Shown piece after piece: positions 42,685 through 49,455 of a stretch of DNA of 49,455 nucleotides; positions within the stretch are counted from its first letter, which is position 1, and every line of letters begins with the position of its first letter. Made by a program: the position numbers and the translations under genes. This stretch comes from Pseudomonadota bacterium (GTDB lineage Bacteria > Pseudomonadota > Alphaproteobacteria > SHVZ01), in assembly GCA_016195085.1 (NCBI GenBank), contig JACQAG010000046.1:1-49455 (forward strand), given 5' to 3'. The notes below the pieces were generated by a model. That model was not told where the DNA came from and did not search any database. It saw nothing but the letters and a program-made list of their open reading frames with translations.

Positions 42685-43167
42685 ATGGTAGCCACGGCTG
42701 TTTCGGCCTTCGCCCTCACCCTGCCCGACCTGGCAGCCACGATGGCGCTTGCCTTCCGTCTGGCGCCGCTTGCCCGGATGGGCGACGTGATCACGCTCGC
42801 GGGCGAGCTCGGCGCCGGCAAGACCAGCTTCGCGCGCGGCTTCATCCGGGCCCGCGGCGGCGAGGACGAGGTGCCGAGCCCCACCTTCACCTTGGTGCAG
42901 GAGTATGCCCTGGCGAGCGGCTTGGTCTGCCATTTCGATCTCTACCGGCTGGCGCGGCCGGAGGATGCCTACGAGCTCGGCATCGAGGAGGCGTTCGCCG
43001 AAGCCATCAGCCTCATCGAGTGGCCGGATCGGCTCGGGCCCCTCCTGCCGCCGGATCGCCTCGATCTCAGCTTCAGCTTCGGGCGCGAGCCGGACGCGCG
43101 GGGCTTGCGCGCCGACGGCGGCCCGAGCTGGCTCGAGCGGTTGGCAAAGGCGGGGTTCCATGGCTGA
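42685..43167 (+). CDS. tsaE: tRNA threonylcarbamoyladenosine biosynthesis ATPase TsaE
   Basis: This 160-residue P-loop ATPase has ITLAGELGAGKTSFARGFIR (Walker A), VPSPTFTLVQEYA, HFDLYRLARPEDAYELGIEE and the ISLIEWPDRLGPLLP motif that follows. It acts with TsaB and TsaD to make t6A at tRNA position 37. It overlaps amgK by 8 bp, beginning a translationally coupled run. Confidence 0.95.
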   Translation: MVATAVSAFALTLPDLAATMALAFRLAPLARMGDVITLAGELGAGKTSFARGFIRARGGEDEVPSPTFTLVQEYALASGLVCHFDLYRLARPEDAYELGIEEAFAEAISLIEWPDRLGPLLPPDRLDLSFSFGREPDARGLRADGGPSWLERLAKAGFHG

Positions 43168-44176
43168 GACGCGGGAGCGGTCGGCAGCGCTTCAGGCCTT
43201 TCTCGAAGCCTCGGGCTGGGGTGCCGCGGAACGGCGGCCGCTTGCCGAGGACGCCTCCTTCCGCCGTTATGAGCGGCTCGAGCGCGCCGGCAGCACGGTG
43301 GTGCTCATGGATGCGCCGCCGCCCATGGAAGACGTCAGGCCTTACCTCGCCGTGGCCCGGCGCCTCGACCGGCTCGGCTACAGCGCGCCGGCGATCATCG
43401 CCGAGGACACCGAATGCGGCTTTCTGCTGATCGAGGATTTCGGCGATGACACCTACACCAGAGTCCTGGCGGCGGGCAGCGATGAGCGAGCGCTCTATGC
43501 GCTCGCCGTCGACCTCTTGATCGACCTCAACCGCCGGCCGGCCGACATTGCCCGTGGGCTTCCCCGCTACGAGGCGACGATCCTGATCGAAGAGGCGCTC
43601 CTGCTCATCGATTGGTACATGCCGGCGATTGGGGGTCCGCCACCACCCGCGTCGGTGCGTCAGGCTTATCGCGCTGCTTGGATGACGACGCTGGCCGCAC
43701 TCCGGCCGATGCCCACCACGCTCGTGCTGCGCGACTATCACGTGGACAATCTGATGGTGCTCGCCGATCGGGGGGGCTTGCGCGCCTGCGGGCTCTTGGA
43801 TTTCCAAGATGCGGTCGCGGGCCCGATCGGCCATGACTTGGTGTCGCTGCTCGAAGATGCCCGCCGCGACGTGCCCGCTTCGCTGCAGCAGGAGATGTTC
43901 GTGCGGTATTTGGCCGGCATGGGCGGCCTCGACCGCGAGGCGTTTGCCGCCGCCTACGCCGTTCAGGGCGCGCAGCGCAACCTGCGCATCGTCGGCGTCT
44001 TCGCCCGGCTCTCGGCGCGCGACGGCAAAGGCGCCTATCTCCGTTATTTGCCGCGCCTGTGGCGGCTCATCGCCGGCAATCTCGCCCATCCGGCGCTGGC
44101 GCCGGTCGCCCTCTGGTTCCGCGAGCATCTGCCGCCGACGCGGCGCGGCATTCCCTGCGAGCGGGTGCCGGCATGA
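43160..44176 (+). CDS. amgK: N-acetylmuramate/N-acetylglucosamine kinase AmgK
   Basis: This 338-residue protein belongs to the aminoglycoside-phosphotransferase-like kinases. RPLAEDASFRRYERLE carries the nucleotide-binding part, FLLIEDFGDDTYTRVL the hinge, TTLVLRDYHVDNLMVL the catalytic Asp and metal-binding Asn, and GLLDFQDAVAGPIGHDL the DFG-like Asp. The adjacent murU gene (4 bp overlap) supports the AmgK label, since the pair salvages MurNAc to UDP-MurNAc. Confidence 0.9.
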   Translation: MAETRERSAALQAFLEASGWGAAERRPLAEDASFRRYERLERAGSTVVLMDAPPPMEDVRPYLAVARRLDRLGYSAPAIIAEDTECGFLLIEDFGDDTYTRVLAAGSDERALYALAVDLLIDLNRRPADIARGLPRYEATILIEEALLLIDWYMPAIGGPPPPASVRQAYRAAWMTTLAALRPMPTTLVLRDYHVDNLMVLADRGGLRACGLLDFQDAVAGPIGHDLVSLLEDARRDVPASLQQEMFVRYLAGMGGLDREAFAAAYAVQGAQRNLRIVGVFARLSARDGKGAYLRYLPRLWRLIAGNLAHPALAPVALWFREHLPPTRRGIPCERVPA

Positions 44177-44889
44177 CCGCGGTTGCCACTGCGCTCATCG
44201 TCTCGACCGAGCGCCAAGCGCATGCGGGTCCGATCTTCGGCTCCTTGCCCACGGCTCTGGTCACCGTGCAAGGGCGAACCGTGATCGACCGCATTCTGGA
44301 TCGGCTCGAGGCGTTCGGCGTCGAAAGCGTCGCCGTCGATGCTGGCGCCTCCAAGGAGAGCCTCGCCGCGCATCTCTCGCGACGCACAGAGCCGCGCATC
44401 AGCGTGATTGCGGCGGACGCCGAACCGATCTCGGCGGCGCTCGCACATTTGGGCGATGGGCCGTTCTTCGTGATCAGCAGCGATGCCTTTTGGTTCGACG
44501 GCTATCGCCCGGCCTTGCGCCGCTTGGCCAATGCCTGGAGCGACGAGCGCTTCGATGCGGTGATGCTGCTGCATTTGACGCCCCATGCCGTCGGCTATGC
44601 CGGCATGGGCGACTATCTCGTGGATCCCTTGGGCGTGGCCAAGCGCCGGCCCGAGCGCGAGGTCGTGCCCTACGCCCACACCGGCGTGCAGCTGGTGCAT
44701 CCGCGGCTGTTTTGCGAACCGAGCCAGCACTTCTCCATGCTGCCGCGGATCTTGAGCGCGGCGGAGGAAGCCGGACGGCTGGGCGGCGTGGTCCATGACG
44801 GCCTGTGGTTCCAGCTCGCGAGCGCGGCCGATCTCGAGGTTGTCGAGGGCAGGTTCCGCCGCGGCGAGGTCCAGTACGGGCCGGGATGA
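44173..44889 (+). CDS. murU: MurU-like nucleotidyltransferase with degenerate NTP-binding signature
   Basis: This 238-residue protein is in the usual position and has the usual C-terminal half of MurU (GPFFVISSDAFWFDGYRPAL, AVGYAGMGDYLVDPLGVAKR, GVVHDGLWFQLA). Its N-terminus is not typical. Where the family has LAAGxGxRxxPLTxxxPKPL, this protein has ALIVSTERQAHAGPIFGSLP followed by TALVTVQGR. The Gly-rich loop, the Arg and the Lys-Pro pair are lost, while the QGRTVIDRILDRL helix is kept. It could be inactive, altered in nucleotide use, or helped by another protein. Confidence 0.75.
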   Translation: MTAVATALIVSTERQAHAGPIFGSLPTALVTVQGRTVIDRILDRLEAFGVESVAVDAGASKESLAAHLSRRTEPRISVIAADAEPISAALAHLGDGPFFVISSDAFWFDGYRPALRRLANAWSDERFDAVMLLHLTPHAVGYAGMGDYLVDPLGVAKRRPEREVVPYAHTGVQLVHPRLFCEPSQHFSMLPRILSAAEEAGRLGGVVHDGLWFQLASAADLEVVEGRFRRGEVQYGPG

Positions 44890-47879
44890 CCCGGACTTCC
44901 CCGAAGCTGTTCACCATCCGGCCGGGCTTGCCGTTTCTGGATGCGCTCGCGCAGGGATTGCTCGACCGAGCCGGCGGCGACAGGCTCAAGCTCGCGGCGA
45001 CGACCGTTCTGCTGCCGACGCGTCGCGCCTGCCGAGGCTTGATCGAGGCGTTTCTGCGCCGTTCGGGCGATCGCGCCATGCTGCTGCCGCGGCTGACACC
45101 GATCGGCGATGTGGATTCCGCCGAGCTCGATCTGGCATCGGCGGAGGACACCGGTCTCGGCGCCGCCCTCGACCTGGCGCCGGCGATCTCGGAGACCGAA
45201 CGTCACCTGCTGCTGACCCGCCTCATCCTCGCCCGCGGCGGCGAGGAGGGAACCGGACCCAGCAGCGCCGATCAGGCGGCTCGCCTGGCGGTCGAGCTCG
45301 CCCGATTCTTGGATCAGGTGGAGACCGAAGGGCTCGCCTTCGACGCGCTTGCCGGCCTGGTGCCCGCCAACTATGCCCGCCACTGGCAGATCACGCTGGA
45401 ATTCCTCGGCATCCTGACACGAGCCTGGCCGAGGATCCTGAAGGAGCGCGGTTGCCTCGATCCGGCCGAGCGTCGGGTTCGTCTCCTCGCCCTCCAAGCC
45501 GAGGCCTGGCGGAAGCGGCCGCCGGCGACGGCGGTCGTCGCCGCCGGTTCCACCGGCAGCGTGCCGGCGACCGCGTCCCTGCTCGAGGTGGTGGCCGGAT
45601 TGCCCGAAGGGGCGGTGATCCTCCCCGGCCTCGACCCCTCGATCGATGCCGCCACCTGGGAGGCGATCACCGCCGAACCCACCCACCCGCAGCACGGTCT
45701 CGCGCGCCTGCTGGCCCGCTTCGAGCGGACGCCGGATACGGTCCTGGACTGGCCGGCAAGGGGTATTGCCGGCTCGCCGGCGCCGCGGCTCCGTCTCTTG
45801 GCCGAAGCGCTCCGTCCGGCCGCCACCACCGAGGCCTGGCATGACTTGCCCGAAGACGCGGCCGCGGGCACCGCCGGTCTTCGGCGCATCGATTGCCCGG
45901 GCCCGCAGGAAGAGGCGGGTGTGGTCGCTCTCTTGCTGCGCCACGCCTTGGAAATCCCCGGCCGCACCGCCGCCTTGGTCACGCCCGACCGCGGGCTTGC
46001 CCGTCGGGTCGTGGCCGAGCTCAGACGCTGGGACATCGCCATCGACGATTCCGCCGGCACGCCGCTCGCCGACACGGCACCCGGCGCCTTTCTCCGGCTC
46101 ATGCTCGACGCCGCGGTTCAGGGCCTGGCGCCGGGCGCCTTCTTGGCGCTCCTCAAGCATCCGCTCGCCAGCGGCGGCGCCGAGCCGGCGCGGTTTCGCG
46201 AGGCGGTCCGCCGGCTGGAACGCGCGATCCTGAGGGGCCCGCGTCCCGATGAAGGCTTCGACGGCCTCTATCGCGCGCTCGCGGAAAACGCCGACATCGA
46301 TGCAGACTTGCGGGCCGCTCTCCTCGGCTTGCTCGAAGGCCTGGAAGCAGCGCTCCGTCCGCTCATCGCCGGACTCGGCGAGGACCGCATGGAGTTTGCC
46401 TTGCTCCTCGACCGCCACCTGGCAGCTTCCGAGGCCCTGGCGCACACGCCAGCGCAGGCCGGCGCCGAGCGGCTATGGGCAGGGGAAGCGGGGGAGGCGG
46501 CAGCCGAGCTCATCGTGGAGCTTCGCGCCGCAGCCCCTTCCATGGTGGCGATCCGCGGCGGCGACTATCCCGGGCTGTTTCAGACCTTGATCGGCCGTCG
46601 GGTGGTGCGCCCGCGCTACGGACGCCATCCGCGCCTCCACATCTGGGGGCCGCTCGAAGCGCGTCTGCAGCGCGCCGACCTCATGATCCTGGGCGGCCTG
46701 AATGAAGGCGTGTGGCCGCCGGAGCCGCAGGCGGATCCCTGGCTCAGCCGGCCGATGCGCGCTGCGTTCGGCCTGCCTTCGCCGGAGCGGCGCATCGGGC
46801 TCTCCGCCCATGATTTCCTCGAAGCCGCCGCCGCACCCGACGTGGTGCTGACGCGAGCCCGGCGAAGCGAGGGCACTCCCACCATCCCCTCGCGCTGGCT
46901 CTTGCGCCTGGAAGCCGTGCTCGAGCGCTTGCAACGGCCGCATGCGCTCGATGCCGAAGGCGAATGGCTCGGCTGTCGGGACGGGCTCGACCGGCCGGCT
47001 GGGTCCGTGCAGATGCCGCCGCCCATGCCCCGGCCGCCGGTGCATCTCAGGCCCCGTCGTCTGTCGGTCACCCAGATCGAGACCTGGATGCGCGATCCCT
47101 ATGCGATCTATGCCCGCCACATCCTCCATCTGAGGTCGCTCGATCCCGTCGAAGCCGATCCGGGGGCGGCCGATCGCGGCCGCTTCATCCACCAGGCGAT
47201 CGACGCCTTCCTCAAGGACTGTCCGGGCGCGCTGCCGCCCGACGCCCTCCCGCGTCTCATCGCCCATGGGAATGCAGCCTTCGCGCCGGCGCTCGCCCGT
47301 CCCGGCGTGTGGGCGTTCTGGTGGCCGCGCTTCGAGCGCATCGCTGGCTGGTTCCTCGAAGCCGAACAGGCACGCCGCGGCGCCATCGCCATGACCCAGA
47401 GCGAGGTCTTGGGCGCAATCGAGCTCGCCGGCCCGGCGGGCCCGTTCACGCTGACGGCCAAGGCCGACCGCATCGACCGGCTGAAGGACGGGCGTTTGGA
47501 GGTGATCGACTACAAGACCGGCCAGTCGCCCGGGCCGGCCGAGGTCGAGCAGGGCTATGCTCCGCAGCTGCCGCTGGAGGCGCTTATCGCCGAGGCCGGT
47601 GCCTTCGCCGGCGTGCCCGCCGGGCCCGTCGCCGAGCTTGCCTATTGGCGGCTTTCCGGCGGCGAGCCCGCGGGCGAGATCAGGCGCATCGGCGGCGAGG
47701 CGCCTAGCCAGCTCATCGCCGAGGCTAAAGCCGGCCTCATGCGCCTCATTGCCATCTATGACGACCCCACCACGCCCTACGCCCCACGCCCGAACCCGGC
47801 CTCGGCCCCGCGCTACAGCGACTATGAGCATCTCGCCCGGGTGAAGGAGTGGTCCTCGGGCGATGGCGGCGAGACATGA
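44886..47879 (+). CDS. addB: Double-strand break repair protein AddB
   Basis: This 997-residue protein is the alphaproteobacterial AddB. Its N-terminal half is the inactivated helicase-like part (TTVLLPTRRACRGLIEAFLR; LGGLNEGVWPPEPQADPWLS), and its C-terminus is a RecB-type nuclease domain with RGRFIHQAIDAFL, LTAKADRIDRLKDG and LEVIDYKTGQSPG (Asp and Lys of the nuclease site). It acts with AddA in recombinational repair. Overlaps murU and addA by 4 bp each. Confidence 0.94.
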   Translation: MTRTSPKLFTIRPGLPFLDALAQGLLDRAGGDRLKLAATTVLLPTRRACRGLIEAFLRRSGDRAMLLPRLTPIGDVDSAELDLASAEDTGLGAALDLAPAISETERHLLLTRLILARGGEEGTGPSSADQAARLAVELARFLDQVETEGLAFDALAGLVPANYARHWQITLEFLGILTRAWPRILKERGCLDPAERRVRLLALQAEAWRKRPPATAVVAAGSTGSVPATASLLEVVAGLPEGAVILPGLDPSIDAATWEAITAEPTHPQHGLARLLARFERTPDTVLDWPARGIAGSPAPRLRLLAEALRPAATTEAWHDLPEDAAAGTAGLRRIDCPGPQEEAGVVALLLRHALEIPGRTAALVTPDRGLARRVVAELRRWDIAIDDSAGTPLADTAPGAFLRLMLDAAVQGLAPGAFLALLKHPLASGGAEPARFREAVRRLERAILRGPRPDEGFDGLYRALAENADIDADLRAALLGLLEGLEAALRPLIAGLGEDRMEFALLLDRHLAASEALAHTPAQAGAERLWAGEAGEAAAELIVELRAAAPSMVAIRGGDYPGLFQTLIGRRVVRPRYGRHPRLHIWGPLEARLQRADLMILGGLNEGVWPPEPQADPWLSRPMRAAFGLPSPERRIGLSAHDFLEAAAAPDVVLTRARRSEGTPTIPSRWLLRLEAVLERLQRPHALDAEGEWLGCRDGLDRPAGSVQMPPPMPRPPVHLRPRRLSVTQIETWMRDPYAIYARHILHLRSLDPVEADPGAADRGRFIHQAIDAFLKDCPGALPPDALPRLIAHGNAAFAPALARPGVWAFWWPRFERIAGWFLEAEQARRGAIAMTQSEVLGAIELAGPAGPFTLTAKADRIDRLKDGRLEVIDYKTGQSPGPAEVEQGYAPQLPLEALIAEAGAFAGVPAGPVAELAYWRLSGGEPAGEIRRIGGEAPSQLIAEAKAGLMRLIAIYDDPTTPYAPRPNPASAPRYSDYEHLARVKEWSSGDGGET

Positions 47880-49455
47880 GCGTCGCAGCCGATCTCGAGC
47901 AGGATCCGACGGCGCGCCAACGCCGCGCCGCCGATCCCAAGGCCTCGGTCTGGGTTGCGGCTTCCGCCGGCGCCGGCAAGACCAAGGTGCTGACCGACCG
48001 GGTGCTGGCGCTCCTGCTCGAGGGCACGCCGCCATCGCGGCTCCTGTGCCTCACCTTCACCAACGCCGCAGCCGCGGAGATGTCGACCCGCATCGCCCAC
48101 CGCCTGGCGACATGGGCGACGGGGATCGCCGCCGACGTCGATGGCGACGTCGCCGCCGTTCTCGGTCGCCCGCCCGAGGACGCGGTCAGAACCCGCGCCC
48201 GCCAGCTCTTCGCGCTGGTGCTGGAAGCTCCGGGCGGCCTCAAGATCCAGACCTTGCACGGCTTCTGCCAAGCGCTTCTTAAGCGTTTTCCGCTGGAGGC
48301 GGCCGTCGCTCCGTATTTCGAGCTGGCGGACGAGCGCACCGCGCTCGAGCTGCTGGCGGCGGCGCGCGATCACGTGCTGAACGAGGCCCGTGCCGGCCAC
48401 GACCGGGCCTTGGCCGCGGCGCTGGCCGAAGTGACGGCGCAGGCGAGCGAGTTCACCTTCGATGAGCTGATGGCCGAGGTGGCGCGCGAGCGCAGCCGGC
48501 TCCAGCGCCAGTTGGATCAGGCCGGCGGGAGCGAGGCGCTGATCGCTCTCGTCTTCCGGCGATTGGGCGTCGAGCCGGCGACGACCGTCACCGACCTGAT
48601 CCGGGCGGCGGGCGCCGAGGGCGCCTTCGATGGGCCGGGGCTCCGTGGTGCGGCGCGGGCGCTTTCGACCGGCAGCGATCGCGATCAAAGCCGCGGGCAG
48701 GCCTTGGCGGTGTGGCTCGCCCGCTCACCGGCGGAGCGTGCCCTCGGGCTCGCGACCTATATCGACCTGTACCTCACCCGCGAGCAGACGGTACGGGCCA
48801 CACTCATCACCAAGAAAGCCGAGGCCGCCGATCCCGCTTGTTTGTCCGCCTTGCAGGCGGAGGCGGCGCGGCTCTCCACATTGATCAAGCGCTTGAACGC
48901 CCGCCGCGTGGCGGATGCGACCGCGGCGCTGATCCGGCTCGCGGGGACCATCCTCGGCGCCTATCGCACGCGCAAGGCGGCGAAGGCGCTCCTCGACTAT
49001 GACGATCTCATTCTGATCGCACGCGATCTCCTCGAGCGTCCCGGCGTGGCCCCTTGGGTCTTGTTCAAGCTCGATGGCGGCATCGACCACATCCTGATCG
49101 ACGAGGCGCAGGATACCAATCCCGAGCAGTGGCAGGTGGTGGCAGCCCTCGCCCAGGAGTTCTTCGCCGGCGAAGGGGCGCGCGAGGTCGAGCGCACCGT
49201 GTTCGCGGTCGGCGACGGCAAGCAATCGATCTTCAGCTTTCAGCGCGCCGATCCCGCCGGCTTCGAGACAATGCGCCGGCATTTCGCCGCGGCGGTCGCC
49301 GGGGCCACGCGGCGTTGGGACGAGGTCGAGCTCGATACCTCGTTCCGCTCGGTGGCTCCGGTGCTGCAGGCGGTGGATGCGGTCTTCGCCGACGCCGCCG
49401 CCGGCGACGGCGTCGTGCCCTCGGGCCAGGTTCCGCACCACCGCGCCCACCGGCA
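47876..49455 (+). CDS. addA: Double-strand break repair helicase AddA, 5' part
   Basis: The reading frame is open from the ATG at 47876 to the window edge (526 codons). It shows the UvrD/RecB-type Walker A VAASAGAGKTKVLTDRVLA, motif Ia LCLTFTNAAAAEMSTRIA, IQTLHGFCQALLKRFP, motif II ILIDEAQDTNPEQW and motif III VGDGKQSIFSFQRAD, plus DTSFRSVAPVL. The C-terminal helicase motifs and nuclease domain lie beyond the edge. It overlaps addB by 4 bp. Confidence 0.95.
   Translation, partial: MSVAADLEQDPTARQRRAADPKASVWVAASAGAGKTKVLTDRVLALLLEGTPPSRLLCLTFTNAAAAEMSTRIAHRLATWATGIAADVDGDVAAVLGRPPEDAVRTRARQLFALVLEAPGGLKIQTLHGFCQALLKRFPLEAAVAPYFELADERTALELLAAARDHVLNEARAGHDRALAAALAEVTAQASEFTFDELMAEVARERSRLQRQLDQAGGSEALIALVFRRLGVEPATTVTDLIRAAGAEGAFDGPGLRGAARALSTGSDRDQSRGQALAVWLARSPAERALGLATYIDLYLTREQTVRATLITKKAEAADPACLSALQAEAARLSTLIKRLNARRVADATAALIRLAGTILGAYRTRKAAKALLDYDDLILIARDLLERPGVAPWVLFKLDGGIDHILIDEAQDTNPEQWQVVAALAQEFFAGEGAREVERTVFAVGDGKQSIFSFQRADPAGFETMRRHFAAAVAGATRRWDEVELDTSFRSVAPVLQAVDAVFADAAAGDGVVPSGQVPHHRAHR

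Overview
The window is GC-rich chromosomal DNA (GC content not computed) from an alphaproteobacterium, probably of the Rhodospirillales or a neighbouring lineage. The placement rests on several family-level markers: a ChvG/ChvI two-component pair followed by a short HPr kinase, RapZ, EIIA-Man, HPr and enzyme I; a DivL-type pseudokinase with tyrosine in place of the phospho-accepting histidine; the AmgK/MurU cell-wall recycling pair; and alphaproteobacterial AddB/AddA. Genus cannot be read from the sequence.

Layout. (1) 0.2-15.4 kb is metabolic and regulatory housekeeping: an orphan oligopeptide-type binding protein, a YCII protein with an ECF sigma factor, a GAF protein, a C69 peptidase, two small unknowns behind a CRP-like operator, a GMC oxidoreductase abutting a relic of fliG, an SDR, an orphan small protein, a DMT exporter, a cupin thiol-dioxygenase relative, a secreted hydrolase, an enolase-superfamily enzyme and a DUF1499 membrane protein. 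(2) 15.46-17.10 kb is a complete IS1380-family element with a 4-bp target duplication. (3) 17.1-22.3 kb is an accessory island ending at tRNA-Arg(CCG). All but one of its genes lie on the minus strand: a HigBA-like toxin-antitoxin pair, a PD-(D/E)XK-like protein, a HEPN-like protein, a possible DUF1488 protein, a DUF6650-like protein and a nucleotide-cyclase-like protein. No integrase or phage structural gene is visible. (4) 22.4-31 kb holds a DUF433/DUF5615 pair, a lipoprotein hydrolase, an ABC ATPase, a CHCC zinc-finger protein, polA and a cbtB-cbtA-HugZ-like operon. (5) 31-37.7 kb is the envelope-stress and regulatory-PTS cluster. (6) 37.8-49.5 kb has a broken ahcY, divL, a ferredoxin-NADP reductase, and a tightly overlapping run tsaE-amgK-murU-addB-addA, with addA cut by the window edge.

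How the genes work together. ChvG/ChvI senses envelope conditions. HprK, HPr, enzyme I and EIIA form a sugar-transport-independent phosphorelay, and RapZ sits in the same transcription unit. TsaE (tRNA t6A), AmgK/MurU (peptidoglycan sugar salvage) and AddAB (double-strand-break repair) are translationally coupled by 4-8 bp overlaps. The island genes look like an uncharacterised antiviral or stress module in which a cyclase-like protein could signal to HEPN and nuclease-like effectors; this is inference only.

Between genes the DNA carries several families of dispersed palindromic repeats, at least two of them with copies in this window that can be aligned by eye. The points most worth a second look are the island, the fliG relic, the ahcY deletion, the Tyr-for-His DivL and the MurU with an eroded nucleotide-binding signature.
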